A DNA stretch of 64,000 nt from Cristatella mucedo (GCA_009760855.2 WPIO01000032.1:436501-500500), one strand, 5' to 3'; shown: positions 35,010-49,130, numbered from the stretch's first letter. A program made the numbers and translations. The notes: generated by a model from the letters alone, not told the origin.

Positions 35010-37428
35010 ATGTAATGTAATGTATCTCCGTCTGTAACTCCACAAAGCCATAAAGACTACATGGGTGTTAGGCAGGAGAGTTTTGTACAGCTCGCTCATG
35101 GTCTCAGCGGCTTTCGGTACACACTCGGTAGCCAACAGACTTCGTCTCACCAAACAAAGAGAAAGTGGGAAGCATAGCAGAGTCAGGAGAGCAGTTGAGG
35201 TAGTGAGTAGCATGGAAGAAGCAGCTCTGGACCGCTGAAATGGATGAGTCATAGTCGGCAGCCGGAGGGTAACTGTCGTTGCCTAAGAATTGTAGAAGCG
35301 GGTTCCACAGTCTAGGACCTGCTGAACTAAAGCTGCTGTCGCCAACGGTCTTTAAGCGGAGCAATGGAACAGCTAATTTATTGTCCACACAGGACCCGAG
35401 GGCACGAAAATGCTGAAACTGGTGCAGCAGTTCAGCTAGGTACGAATGAGCCAAGCCGTCGCGGGCTTCCTTCTGGGTCAGCATAAGAACTTTGCTGTGC
35501 ATCCGTTGATCAACCGGCATCCATCCTAGCTCTTTAGCAAAGGAGACACGTGCTCAAACCTCTGGGGCTTGAAACCTAGCCTTACAGCTATATTCATAGT
35601 CAGCTGCAGTGGGCTAGTTGCATTCTTTGGTAGCCCAGCCCAAAGGGAATTACAATAATCAAGCCGACACAGAACTAAGGAGCTAGTTAAATTTTTGCAA
35701 GCCACCGTGGAAGGCAGCTCCTAATCTTGGATAGGGATAGGACGTGATGGCTAGCTGTAAAAGCATTCTTTTGAATTAGGCTTAAAGTTGTGGCCGTTGT
35801 CGAAAAAGACACCTACATTTCGAGCACGTGGTGATGGTCGCATAATAGCATCACCTATTACAAGCTCAAGCCATTTAATCCAGCCACTCGCTTAGGGTGT
35901 CTTATGAGCAGCAGTTTGATATTTATCGTCATTTAGCTTCAAGAAGTTTTCCGATATCCATGATCGAATGTCGGCAAGGCAAGCATTCAGTTTCTAAGGT
36001 GGTGCAGCAGATTCCGATGGTTTGAATGACAGATACAGCTTAGTATCGTCAGCATAAAAGTGATATCATATTCCATGGGCCTTAATCACTTTTCCCAGAT
36101 GTTGAGTGTAAATGGAGAACAGCCAGAGACCAAGAACGGACCCTTGAGGGACTCCACAGGTGACCCGTCTCGTGTGCCAGACCTGACGCCCACACGACAC
36201 GGATTGAACACGAACAGACAAGTACGATATAAACCTCGCCAGCGCGTTGTCTGCCAGATCGATCGTTGTTCTCAATCGTTCGAGTAGAAAATGGTGATAA
36301 ATAGTGTCGATGGCAGCATACAGATCTAGCAGATCTAGCAGAGCTAGGGCAGTGACATTCCCCCGTCATCGTTGCCACGTAGAATGTCATTGTTAACATG
36401 GAGGAGAGCAGTTTCAGTGGAGTGCTGCCTCTTGAACCCTGGTTGAAATGTTTCCGAAATTTCATTCTTTTCAATATGTTCAACCAGCTGCTTAGCAACA
36501 TTTTTTTCAAGAATCCTTGCTAAGAAAGAAAGAAGGGAAACTGGGCTATAGTTTACAAGGACATCTGTATCAAATCAAGGCTTTTCAAGTATGGGTCTAA
36601 CGATAACCGATTTGAAGGACTTGGGGACGACCCATTTTCCCAAAGAAGCATTACAAATCTCGGTTATGAAAGGGCTAAGTTGTTCTGCCAGTGAAGACCA
36701 CAGAGATGATGGTATAGGGTCTTCAGGAGACGAGCTCTTTTTGCTTTACCTTATTAAGGTAGTCACATTGCATGCAGAAACCTCGGAAAATCTTTTAAGG
36801 AATGTCACAGGTTGTGATTCCGCAATTGCTCTAGTAGAAGAGGGCTTTATGGAGGCACGGATGTGCACAATTCTTTCATTAAGCAAGGCTGAAAACCATT
36901 TGGCTGAGCCCTTAATATCTGGGGAGTCAGACCTCTCAGCATTGGCCAATAGATCGTTTACTGTCTTATAAATCTGTTTAGGGTCCGTCTGGCAGGAATT
37001 CAGCTTTAGTGTAAAAAAGAAGTCCTGGCTTTTTTTACTATGCAAACACTTCGAGAAATGACATGGCTGTTTGCGTAATCTAGTATCTCTTGAATAACAT
37101 GACGGGTCGTCAAATTAGACATTACATAGTACATGTAAATGAACCTGTTAGAAGCATTCATTTCCTTTAAAAGAGCGGTTGGCTGTACAGCGTTTATCCG
37201 GATGGCCAATCTCAACTGTTTGCCAAACTCGCCTTGCATTATGACGTTCGTGGAATGTGGATATTCTATGCTGTGAGCACATCTTTTTAAAACCTGATAT
37301 GCTGGCTAGTTTAGCATTATCACTGCAGCCGGAAAGTTTAGAGCATTTTTAATTTTCCGCAAGAAATAAGATGACATGTCGGACGACCACTGTCAATACA
37401 GCAAAGCTACGGGTCCAATCATTCTAGC
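35010..37428 (-). mobile_element. LINE A, unit 3
   Basis: As in unit 1, with extra bases in homopolymers (for example C5 for C3 near 36360 and a longer T run near 37030) that break or join frames. One such gain opens a longer frame at 36082-36510 (LLSSWLNILKRMKFRKHFNQ, the RT fingers region in shifted frames). Confidence 0.85.
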
Positions 37429-37839
37429 AGCGACGTTTGCAGAGTAAGCGTGCACACGAAGGTGCTTGCTCAACATCAGTCGAGGTTCGTGATCCTGCTT
37501 GATCCGTACGTCGGTTCAACATGTTCTCGAAAAGAATTTTAGGCTACATTGTGACAGATTGTTTTGGACAGTATTATCAACCCATTAAAATTACACATAC
37601 TTGAGCATCTACAGTACCTTCTTTAAGCAATAAACACTGCTTTTGTAGCTGTCTAATAGCCTTTGTAGCTGCCAAAAACAGAATCGATTCAAGCCTCGAA
37701 CCTTTAGAGAGCGGCTAATAACTTGCTGCCACTGAGTTTTTAGCCCAAGGGTAAGGGGTACGCTTTGCAAAAAAACAGATCTATCGGGTATATATCGAGA
37801 AAAAAACTATGCTATAAAAATACAGCCCCTTAACTCAGG

Positions 37840-37939
37840 CAGGTTTGAGTCCAGCAGTGGGCGATCCTTTATTGCACAATGCAAGGAAAAATAATATCGG
37901 TTAAGACTCTTTTGCCTCTACATAATCTAGGCTTTTGAA
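37840..37939 (+). mobile_element. Partial tRNA-derived SINE, unit 3
   Basis: Copy of 12831-12930. Confidence 0.62.
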
Positions 37940-38215
37940 CCATGTAACCTTAGGTGTAGCAGTAATACACACTCGCCTATGCCGACAGTAATGCAAGCAG
38001 TATCATTCATGTATCCCCTATGACCGAACGTGCTCGATGCTGGAGGCATTTTGTAAGTGTCCTTTAAATAGAGTGCACTCACGTGTTCGGAAAAATAGAT
38101 GTGCGTGGTTCCGATTTGAAGAGAATTTGCGTAGGACTAGAGTGGATTGAGGTATTCTCCAGTGCAACACCCAGTCGGTTGCAGTGCATTTCATTATACC
38201 CACAATGAGATTAGC

Positions 38216-38302
38216 AATAATAATAATAATAATGATGCATTTGCAAAAATCCTTAGATAAATGAATCTCATTCTAGGCACTTTACAAGTGTTGCAAAGGA
38301 AG
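38216..38302 (-). mobile_element. Solo LINE 3' end, unit 3
   Basis: Copy of 13205-13290. Confidence 0.68.
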
Positions 38303-38338
38303 CGGTAAAAGTATTACTTAGTGCTAACATTCACATAA

Positions 38339-40500
38339 TATTAATAATAATAACTAGAGTAATAGTACATTTGTATAGCGCCCTCAGATAACTATATCTC
38401 TCTCTAGGCACTTTACAGACCAAGCATTACAAAATGTTTGGTGGTAAAGTCTGCAAGCAGCAGGCAAAGTATAAGCAGGTACATGCATACGAAGGATGAA
38501 TCACAAAGACCCACCAAATGCTGTAATACTCAGGTGCATTTTAAGCTTCTTTTTAAATGTCATGTCTGGGGACATTGTGACATGAGTCGGTAGTGAGTTC
38601 CAGGCTTTGGGAGCATAGGAACTAAATGCAGGGTCTCTAACGGCTTTGAGGTTCGCACGAGGTATGGCTAATCGAATTGAGTCAGAACAGGACGTTGAAG
38701 GATTCTTCACCTAGTGGGAGAGTAGTTCTGATGGGTAGGCTGGAGCCAGAGAATAAAGAGACCTAAAAGTAAGAGACAGATCATTGAAGTCGATTTGCTG
38801 CTGGATTGGGAGCCACTGCAGGTCGGCGAGAAGTGGTGTGATATGGCATTTGCGACGCTTACGACAGATGAGCCTAGCTGCAGAGCTTTGCACCAGCTGG
38901 AAGCGCCTGATTGCAAATGCCTGTAGACTAGCAAGCAGTGAGTTACAGAAGTCAAGACGCGATGTCACACATGCATTAACCAGTTTAGATGTGTCAGCCC
39001 TGTCTAAACAAGCCCGAATTTTCGCAACTTTATGTAGCTGAAAGTGGGCAGATTTGACTGTGGAACTGATGTGCTCGTCTAACGGAAGGTCACTTCGGAA
39101 TACGCAACCTATATTAAATGCAGATTCAGCAGGAGATATTCTGGCAGAGCCGATTTTAGGCTTTCTAATTTATGAATACTATTTGGTTTTTCTATAAATA
39201 CTAAGTTGTTTTTGTCATCATTCAATTTAAGAATGTTTGCTGCCATTAATTTGCAAACGTCATCAATACATGCAGCAAGAGCACACTGAAAATTCGCCGT
39301 GCTCGAGGCATGGTAGGGATCAAAGCAATGGTCTGCAACTGAGTTTCGTCTGCATAGCAGTGGAAGCCTAGACTGTGCTTGACGATCGCATCGGCAAGAG
39401 GGAGAATGTAATCTATGAAAAGAAGCTGACCGAGCCCTGAGGTACTCCGTACTCAGTACTAAAGTGGTTACTCGGATGATCTTTTTCTGCTAACTTCAGT
39501 ACTCCGGAGTCTCCCAATGAGATAGATCCTGAACCATTGCAGTGCAGTGCCAGTGATTCCGATGCGAGATTCAAGACCATGGAGGAGGACTTTTTGAACA
39601 ATAGTGTCAAAGCTGCTGAAAGATCAAGCAGGACAAGCAGAGAGACTTTACCTTAAGTCTGCATTCATGAGAAGGTCGTTCGTTATGCACCCTAAGCGAT
39701 GCTGACTCTGTGCTGCGATTAGCTCTAAATACAGACTGTAACTAACTTTCTAGGTTTGCGGTCTCAATATAATGGTACAGTTGATCTGCCACAACGTTAA
39801 TAATAATAATATTGCACTTGATAAAGCGCCCTCAGAGAACCTAATCTCTTTCTAGGCGCTTGCGTTCCAGTGTCTTTGATAGGAACGGGAGAAGAGGGAC
39901 TGTATGGAAGGTGCTCAAAGTATCTCAGTCTAGGATTGCTGTCTTAATTAGTTACCTGACTAAAGCCTCTTTGAAAGATGCTTGGACCAGGCCTTAGGCT
40001 AAGTACATATGTATAATGTTAGTTATGCACGGCAGCAGAAAATCCAAGCATCGTAGAAGTAGAACAGTAGAATAGGGTCTAGAGGGCTACTAGTCTTCTT
40101 GGATAGGGAGATACATTTTTGCATAAGGTAACTCGTGGCCTCATTGAACGTAGACATCGAGGTAGTGCACGTAATCGATGGACACGAGTCCTGTGTTAAC
40201 GTAATTGAGGACAATGAGTACAAAAGGAATGCCACAACCCTAACGATGGACCCTCTGATCTTGTCTACTTCGCTGACAAAGAAGCTAGATAAGCGATCGG
40301 CTAGGTTTCCACAAGGATAACTTGGTAAAAACTAATCTGGGAGCAGTTAAGGAGAGCAAATTTATAATGGATGCGTTCAATTGAGTGCTGGTTGCCAGTT
40401 TGGCTGAAATTACTAGAAATGGATCGACTGCAGTACGCATGCCCCTTCCTAATGTTCTTCTAGCTGACAAATTAGAAGGAAAGTGGTCTCTTTAAGGCTT
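38339..40500 (-). mobile_element. LINE B, unit 3
   Basis: Like unit 2: no 129-bp deletion, and the LINE-tail insertion is present at 39796-39861. Confidence 0.83.
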
Positions 40501-40510
40501 ATACACTGAG

Positions 40511-40512
<2 letters not shown>

Positions 40513-40571
<59 letters not shown>

Positions 40572-40582
40572 CAGAGTGCGTG

Positions 40583-40677
<95 letters not shown>

Positions 40678-40686
40678 GAGAGAGAG
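40513..40686 (+). repeat. Fused (GA)n tract, unit 3
   Basis: One GA tract takes the place of tract 1 + LINE C + tract 2. The left flank is that of tract 1 (ATACACTGAGCAAGAGAG) and the right flank that of tract 2 (AGCAAATAGTGTGGACG). A remnant GCAGAGTGCGTGACGG at 40571-40586 may derive from the LINE C 3' end (GAGTTACTGACGG). Confidence 0.92.
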
Positions 40687-40965
40687 CAAATAGTGTGGAC
40701 GAAAAAGAAGCCAACTCTTTGATCACGAACCTTTTGGTCAACACAGTTACTTGCGACAGGATGGTGACAGCGCGATGTTTACTTGAAGCTTTACACATGC
40801 ACTCCTTAAAGAGACATGTCCGCTTTTGTCATGTGACACTAATCTTTTGTTGGCATCTGAAAGCACGGAACTAAATTCAAGCTCTAGTGCAACGAAGATG
40901 GCTTGCAAGACCCAGATATATTTATCAGCTAGGTTTCCTCTTTCCTTTTTCCTTTAAATAAAGGA

Positions 40966-41125
40966 ACACTAGCTGATTTAACAATCTTTTTTTTAAAGCG
41001 ACAAAAGAGCCTTTACGGCTATCACCACCACTTGCAGTCGCAATCTAGGATTGCCAATCGCAGGATTCTAACACACAACCTTGGGACCAAGGTCACGAAA
41101 GCAACCACCTTACCTAATGCGCTAT
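40966..41125 (-). mobile_element. tRNA-derived SINE, unit 3
   Basis: Copy of 16711-16872. Confidence 0.8.
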
Positions 41126-41583
41126 TCCTTTCTGCAAACATCTGAATTCTCTCAATTTAAAATAAATTGTTCTCAAAGGTGATAGCTTTATTTCATCTGG
41201 CCCAATAATAGTGAAGCTGTTGTGAATTCCCTAGCAGTTGGTGGTATTTTTCCTTTGCCACTAGTTAAGACTTGCTCATTTGGAAGATCAAAACACCTAA
41301 TCGATTAGTCTGGTGAATGCCTTTGTTGCCAACCTATTCTTGAAGCCGCAGGTTAAACATTTTCACTTGAAATTGAAAGCTCAATTCGGTCAGTCTGAAC
41401 CTTAAAAAGAATCATTCAAGGATAATCAACTTATTACTTGCTGAAGAAACATAATCAGTGGCTACTAGTTTTGCTCTAATTGCTAAACTTAATGCTGATT
41501 GGAAATTTCTAGATTTATATAATCTCTCGGAAAAGTCAGAAGATTTAAGGCTGAAAAGTCAGTTTTATGGTTACATCCAATAG

Positions 41584-41945
41584 TTGCACTTGTCATTTAT
41601 ACCTTTTGGATAGACTGTGAAAGCTGATAAGCTGAATGCCTATTCGGAGATATTCTATCGCGGTTCAACTTAGGCTAAACCAAGATAAATTAAAATATTC
41701 CTCTCGAGACACGCAACACCTAGGCGGCAGTAGAAATCTCTCATCTATTTAATGGTGCATAGCAAAGCCCCAAAAAAAGTGCTCATGATTTAGTATGTCC
41801 TTTTTGACGACTGCTTACGACTCTCACAGTTGAGAGCAGGACTTAGCTCATTGGTACGGTGTTTCCGCTTCACAATCAAGGCAATAAGCTCGAGCTCATT
41901 GGCTGACAATACTTTATTGCTTAATACAAGCGGTATTTATAGTGG
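41584..41945 (+). repeat. Block shared with 61035-61420, unit 3
   Basis: Copy of 17340-17700. Confidence 0.48.
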
Positions 41946-42136
41946 CTAAGGTCCGTCATTTTCTATTTTTTCGATTAGTTAGAGTTGCTTATGGTACTCA
42001 ACTGGGCCATTAGAGTCTAATGCAATAAATTACACAACACCATTGACAATAATACTATTCGTATTGCGCATTTAGATATATGAATTTTTTCGGTTAGTTA
42101 GGCTACTAATTAGGAGAACAACACTCGGCCAAGGGA

Positions 42137-42967
42137 ACTTAAGCAACTTCCGCCGTCTCTATTCTACCGTTCCTATCAAAGACGATGGAACGACTTATGG
42201 CATACCAGTTGAACTCTTATATTGAAACTTCAAACCTAGCGTGCGAGTTCCAGTTTGGTTTCAGATGCAATCAGTCCCCCCCCCCGAGTCATAAATGCCT
42301 CGGGTGAATGGTGACGTTTTCAGGAATTAAGAATTGAGTAGAATTTCTCTACTTGTCTTGGCTGTATCTTTCGGCAGCGTTCAAGGCGATTGATTGTAAA
42401 GTACTTTTCGATAGCCTCTCATCTCAGCTAGGAATCACTGGCACAGCACTCTAATGGTTCAGACCCTTTCTCAGTAAGAGACTACAGAGACTATTAATGT
42501 GAACTGGCAAAGATATCTTATTAATCACTAAAGTACGGTTTTGTTCAGAGCTCAGCACGCGGCCTGCTTATTTTCAGAGTTTTTAATCTTATTCTCACCG
42601 ATGTGATCACATGCCTAAGCTAGGCTTTCACTTCAATGCAGGTAATAAAGGCTTTCACTTCTATGCACATGACACTCAGCTGTACGTTTAATTTGATCCC
42701 TCGCTGCCTCCACCAAGTCAAATTCTCTCAACTCGACCTCCCCCGCTCATGTATTGCTGACATTCGCACATGGATGGCAACAAACTTTATTGAATTGAAC
42801 GACGGTTAAAGCAACTTACTAGCCATGGGCAAAACTCGTGCAAAAAATCCTTTGTAGACCGTGCATTTTGTTGGTAGACCCCAAAGCCCGGAACTCACTT
42901 CCGACTGATTTAATGGCATCACATGACTTGACAAAATTTAAAACGAAGCTAATCCTCATGTAGCTGT
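42137..42967 (+). mobile_element. LINE D, unit 3
   Basis: Copy of 17895-18725, C run of intermediate length. Confidence 0.74.
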
Positions 42968-43165
42968 ATTTTATATGTTAATAATTTGGGTGTCACCTTT
43001 AGCAATGTAATGCATTTTGATATTCCATGTGTTACCCACAAACCGTCTTGTCATGCTTATTTTACGGTTTATATGCAGTTTTGTGAAAGAGGTAAAGTTC
43101 TTTGAGAGCGCTATGCCAATTTTTCTGTAAACAATATCGCTATATTCAATTGCACCTGATGCTAG

Positions 43166-43302
43166 TGACAGGGCGGGGTAGGGCGGGGTAGGGCAGGGTA
43201 GGGCGGGGTAGGGCGGGGCAGGACAAGGAATGAGGCAGGGCAGGGCAGCGCAGTGCAGGGCGGGGAAGGGCAGGGCAGGGCAGGGCAGGACAAGGGATCG
43301 GG
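43166..43302 (+). repeat. GGGCA-type minisatellite, unit 4
   Basis: Same structure and length class as in unit 2, with one GTGCA variant. Confidence 0.9.
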
Positions 43303-44173
43303 CAGGGGAACAGTATCTCAAGACTGCTAGTCTTTTACTGCGTTATTCCCGAAGGCTAATTCCCTAAGAGGTGTTATTGACAGGATACCCTTGCAGCTTG
43401 ACAGACACACACACTGATTCTCTAATCGGTGTTTCAGTTTCGTGATCGTAATCGTCAGCTCCTCATTAAGCCGCTCTCTTCGATAACTGCTTGTCGCTTA
43501 AAAGCTAAATTCAGATTTACACTTCCGCAGCTAGTGATCGTGGTCGACCAATCACTAAGTTTAAGGTCTGCCTACCCTGATAGAATTCCAAAAGTCGTGA
43601 TTGACCGATGGACGATCAAAAAACAAGCAATTTGGGTAGCTGGCAACTAGGAAATGTATACAAGACTCGAATCCACTCATAAATGGGTGCTGTAAAGCTA
43701 TTCGGACTGTACTCCCATCAGCCGTCACGGCTTAGTCAAGTAGTCCGAGATCAGTCGCACGCCCACATTCACCACTGCAAGCGGATGACGTAACCGAATA
43801 CAAGGTCGAGGGACATCTAGTCTTGCTAATACCAATCGAGAAATTTGTGACATGGAGCAGGAGATTAATTTGGGTTGCCTGTTGACTAATTTATGCGGAG
43901 CTGTTTGCAGTTCAGCAGTTATAGTTTTTGTGTAACCTAGTTGCATCATGGACGCAGCATAGCGGCACCTGATATCATAAAAAATCGCCGGAGAGGGGCG
44001 TTTCACAATCGCTTGTATTAAAACATTCAGGGTAACCTGCCAACTCGTTGCATCGGAATTTCGTCTACGGAGCAATGCATTCGGATTTGGCTGCCACTGT
44101 TGGTGCTAGATAGGAGCGCATTAAGCTTAATCATGAAACTGGCATTTTGCCCTAAGCTTCCTTTGGAAACATA

Positions 44174-44349
44174 CAGTTGGGCGTGGTTCATGCATATTTA
44201 TCCACTGCCTCCGGCTAACGCCTGGCAGTAAGGCTTGGCTGCTGTAATTAAGGATCGCGTTCTCCGTATTTATACCCGTCAAAGCTCACTGAACCGGCAC
44301 AAGACAGCTCTGAGCAGCTCTGGCAAGTTTCGGTGCTGAGACGTCAGTC
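44174..44349 (+). promoter_or_regulatory. Proximal promoter of the unit 4 gene
   Basis: TATTTATA at 44267-44274 and TAATTA at 44245-44250, spacing unchanged. About 200 bp upstream, an ATCATA insertion near 43975 is unit-specific and lies outside the conserved block. Confidence 0.8.
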
Positions 44350-44941
44350 ATGAAGATAGCCGTGGTCGTACTCGCTCTATGCGTTCTTTCGGTTCAAGGT
44401 GAGTGCTCGGCGTTGAGTCTTGTAGGCAGCTGCCCAGTCACTCAGTCATGTCTTACCATCGTTCTCAAAAATGCCACGTCCCGCTGTACTCAAAGGACGG
44501 TGAGAAGGAGCGTTCTAAAAGCGCATTGCAACCGAGTGCTATATTGCAAGGACTAAATCGTGACATTTACTTGTTGCAGCAGGTGGATGGGGAGGAAAAG
44601 AAAGCAACAACAACAACAACAACAACAATAACAACGCTGGCGGAAATAACAACAACAATAATAATAACAACAACGCTCGGGGTCACCACGAAAGGACCGT
44701 CATCAAGAAGGTTCCAGTGCCCTACACGGTGGTTGAGAAAGTTCCACAGCCTTATGAGGTCATCAAGGAGGTGAAGGTTCCCGTGGAAGTGATCAAGGAG
44801 GTCAAGGTACCAGTGGAGGTCATCAAGGAGGTGAAAGTGCCCTATCCAGTGGTTGAGAAAGTGCCAGTTCCCTATACAGTGGTGGAGAAAGTCCCTGTTC
44901 CGGTGAAAGTTCACCGCGAGTACGAGCCTGAAGGATGGTAA
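44350..44941 (+). CDS. Secreted Asn-rich, VPVPY-repeat protein (unit 4)
   Basis: Exons 44350-44398 and 44580-44941; 181-bp phase-1 intron with the GCAGCAG acceptor. The exons match units 1 and 2 with no difference that I see, giving the same 136-residue secreted product with two Asn10 blocks, seven decapeptide repeats and EYEPEGW. Promoter and AATAAA are present, so this copy looks functional even though its unit is truncated further downstream. Identical exons in three units fit recent duplication or ongoing homogenisation; sequence alone does not separate these. Confidence 0.85.
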
Positions 44942-44990
44942 ATGTTGCGGATAAGCTATTCGCAATGGATAGGCATTATAATTTTAGGTG

Positions 44991-44996
44991 AATAAA
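44991..44996 (+). terminator. Poly(A) signal AATAAA, unit 4 gene
   Basis: 50 bp after the stop, as in units 1 and 2. Confidence 0.75.
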
Positions 44997-46509
44997 TTAT
45001 GTACATGTACCTGTAAATGTGCATCTGTATCGGATTATGCTTATTAGAGTTCAAAGACTTGCTTAGTTTGATGGTCTAAAAGCTATGCTAGCAACGTGTT
45101 TCCAAAATAAGGAACCCTTACCACATTTCTCAACAATATATTCCTTAGTAACGGCCAATGTGGTTTGCTGGTAATTAGCGAATTTAACTTGATTAACAGA
45201 AAAAAAGAAAGTCAGATTTGGTAGTTTTTTTCTTGACGGAATGGTGACTTGGATGGGCGGACAGAAAGTCACCCAAGCCTTACGTAAGAATATCGCTGGT
45301 TCCGACAAGCTATGTCTAAGTGATGAAGCTTAATTATTTTAGAGCGAGTACAAAAAATCAGTAAAAGCACTACCGGATAAATCAATTTCTTTCATAAGTT
45401 TGCTAGAAGGAAAACCATTCGATAGGCCAATGATGTACGCTAATACCTGAAAATATTTCGAGGCGTGTCTTTACTTTAATTGCATATTTTAGGCAGCATA
45501 TGTGAAGGTTTATGTAGAAACGCTGATCGGAAGAGTCCTTTCGCAAAAGGAACTGCCAAAAAGGCGTCGTACAGCCGATTTAAGCTGTGCTAAAGTCGTT
45601 CGAGAAAATGGGCAACACACATACATTTTCCACAGAACTACATGTTCTGCGCCCAGATTTAAATAATGACGATTATTTAGGGTAGGTACGAGATAAAGCT
45701 TAAAAGAAGATTGAGCTAAGCTCGTTTAGTGAACTATAGCTACTAGTTGCGACCGAAATTTCTATCCGAACTTTCTCTTAGTCAGGGCTCAGTCTTCTGA
45801 TGAGGCAAAGAGTGCTGACTTGCTCGAAGTGAGCTCACGCACAGCCATATACATATTTTGTTTTCCACGTCATTACGATCATGATAGCACTACTACGCAT
45901 AGCGTTCAAGAATGTGCTTAAAGGGCAACCAAATAATTTTAACTCATTGGGGTTATGTACAACCTCAAGCGATATATGGCAATTGACTGAGATGGCAGAA
46001 AAAAGCAATCAGTAATCCCCATTCAGATCCCTCGAAAATAAGTAAAGTGGCTGAGAAAAGCTCCGACTTTGCTTGCGTGTAATAGCACAATGTTTGTAAA
46101 GTCCACCCAGAGTTTTAGCCCATTGAGGATGTTCGATTTCGGATAATGTCTCGGGTAATGTAATGTAATGCAATAAGCAAAATAAGCCGCACATAAACCA
46201 CACACCTGCTGTGCAAAGCTCCGATTTAAAATGCATTAAACAGGCCACGTTTTTTAAGTGCACCTCTTCCTGGAAAAAGAGTTTGAAGACACCTATTGAG
46301 TTGCACGTAATTCGCCTTCATTGCATCTGGTCGTCAGTTTCCCGTTTGGAAACGTGTGATATCAATCTCCACTCTGTCCACCTCTTTGAAAACGGTCCGA
46401 TGAATTTGAATAACGATAGGGGTTGGCAATCAACGGTCTATTGAAAGGCATGGTGCCATTTAAGGAATGACATGATTTAAATAGATATAAATACATATAT
46501 ACATATATG

Positions 46510-46550
<41 letters not shown>

Positions 46551-46715
46551 CGGAAACAAGTAGGCCATTTCATTGGAATATATAAATTACGATAAATAAT
46601 AAATTAACCCCAAATACAGGTAATTTCATCAATATTCAAGCCCATCAACACTTGAATAAATCCGAAATGATAGTACTGCCAGCTTACGAACGTCAGGGAA
46701 TCGTCAACGCAACGA
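44997..46715. other. Intergenic, unit 4; no gene seen
   Basis: Same as 8294-10008, with an (AT)n run at about 46511-46545. Confidence 0.5.
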
Positions 46716-49130
46716 ATGTAATGTAATGTATCTCCGTCTGTAACTCCACAAAGCCATAAAGACTACATGGGTGTTAGGCAGGAGAGTTTTGTACAGCTCG
46801 CTCATGGTCTCAGCGGCTTTCGGTACACACTCGGCAGCCAACAGACTTCGTCTCACCAAACAAAGAGAAAGTGGGAAGCATAGCAGAGTCAGGAGAGCAG
46901 TTGAGGTAGTGAGTAGCATGGAAGAAGCAGCTCTGGACCGCTGAAATGGATGAGTCATAGTCGGCAGCCGGAGGGTAACTGTCGTTGCCTAAGAATTGTA
47001 GAAGCGGGTTCCACAGTCTAGGACCTGCTGAACTAAAGCTGCTGTCGCCAACGGTCTTTAAGCGGAGCAATGGAACAGCTAATTTATTGTCCACACAGGA
47101 CCCGAGGGCACGAAAATGCTGAAACTGGTGCAGCAGTTCAGCTAGGTACGAATGAGCCAAGCCGTCGCGGGCTTCCTTCTGGGTCAGCATAAGAACTTTG
47201 CTGTGCATCCGTTGATCAACCGGCATCCATCCTAGCTCTTTTAGCAAAGGAGACACGTGCTCAAACCTCTGGGGCTTGAAACCTAGCCTTACAGCTATAT
47301 TCATAGTCAGCTGCAGTGGGCTAGTTGCATTCTTTGGTAGCCCAGCCCAAAGGGAATTACAATAATCAAGCCGACACAGAACTAAGGAGCTAGTTAAATT
47401 TTTGCAAGCCACCGTGGAAGGCAGCTCCTAATCTTGGATAGGGATAGGACGTGATGGCTAGCTGTAAAAGCATTCTTTTGAATTAGGCTTAAAGTTGTGG
47501 CCGTTGTCGAAAAAAAGACACCTACATTTCGAGCACGTGGTGATGGTCGCATAATAGCATCACCTATTACAAGCTCAAGCCATTTAATCCAGCCACTCGC
47601 TTAGGGTGTCTTATGAGCAGCAATTTGATATTTATCGTCATTTAGCTTCAAGAAGTTTTCCGATATCCATGATCGAATGTCGGCAAGGCAAGCATTCAGT
47701 TTCTAAGGTGGTGCAGCAGATTCCGATGGTTTGAATGACAGATACAGCTTAGTATCGTCAGCATAAAAGTGATATCATATTCCATGGGCCTTAATCACTT
47801 TTCCCAGATGTTGAGTGTAAATGGAGAACAGCCAGAGACCAAGAACGGACCCTTGAGGGACTCCACAGGTGACCCGTCTCGTGTGCCAGACCTGACGCCC
47901 ACACGACACGGATTGAACACGAACAGACAAGTACGATATAAACTCGCCAGCGCGTTGTCTGCCAGATCGATCGTTGTTCTCAATCGTTCGAGTAGAAAAT
48001 GGTGATAAATAGTGTCGATGGCAGCATACAGATCTAGCAGATCTAGCAGAGCTAGGGCAGTGACATTCCCGTCATCGTTGCCACGTAGAATGTCATTGTT
48101 AACATGGAGGAGAGCAGTTTCAGTGGAGTGCTGCCTCTTGAACCCTGGTTGAAATGTTTCCGAAATTTCATTCTTTTCAATATGTTCAACCAGCTGCTTA
48201 GCAACATTTTTTCAAGAATCCTTGCTAAGAAAGAAAGAAGGGAAACTGGGCTATAGTTTACAAGGACATCTGTATCAAATCAAGGCTTTTCAAGTATGGG
48301 TCTAACGATAACCGATTTGAAGGACTTGGGGACGACCCATTTTCCCAAAGAAGCATTACAAATCTCGGTTATGAAAGGGCTAAGTTGTTCTGCCAGTGAA
48401 GACCACAGAGATGATGGTATAGGGTCTTCAGGAGACGAGCTCTTTTTGCTTTACCTTATTAAGGTAGTCACATTGCATGCAGAAACCTCGGAAAAAATCT
48501 TTTAAGGAATGTCACAGGTTGTGATTCCGCAATTGCTCTAGTAGAAGAGGGCTTTATGGAGGCACGGATGTGCACAATTCTTTCATTAAGCAAGGCTGAA
48601 AACCATTTGGCTGAGCCCTTAATATCTGGGGAGTCAGACCTCTCAGCATTGGCCAATAGATCGTTTACTGTCTTATAAATCTGTTTAGGGTCCGTCTGGC
48701 AGGAATTCAGCTTTAGTGTAAAAAAGAAGTCCTGGCTTTTTACTATGCAAACACTTCGAGAAATGACATGGCTGTTTGCGTAATCTAGTATCTCTTGAAT
48801 AACATGACGGGTCGTCAAATTAGACATTACATAGTACATGTAAATGAACCTGTTAGAAGCATTCATTTCCTTTAAAAGAGCGGTTGGCTGTACAGCGTTT
48901 ATCCGGATGGCCAATCTCAACTGTTTGCCAAACTCGCCTTGCATTATGACGTTCGTGGAATGTGGATATTCTATGCTGTGAGCACATCTTTTTAAAACCT
49001 GATATGCTGGCTAGTTTAGCATTATCACTGCAGCCGGAAAGTTTAGAGCATTTTAATTTTCCGCAAGAAATAAGATGACATGTCGGACGACCACTGTCAA
49101 TACAGCAAAGCTACGGGTCCAATCATTCTA
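46716..49130 (-). mobile_element. LINE A, unit 4
   Basis: As in unit 1, with the C-terminal 200-codon frame open at 46810-47412. Homopolymer changes near 47940 and 48495 shift the RT and linker frames. Confidence 0.86.

Larger units (their letters stand above)
31412..43110 (+). repeat. Segmental duplication unit 3
   Basis: 11699 bp. Three marks distinguish it: a 50-base G run in place of the G-rich array start, a one-base insertion in the gene, and loss of LINE C by fusion of the two GA tracts. It also has several homopolymers one to three bases longer than in other units. Confidence 0.95.
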
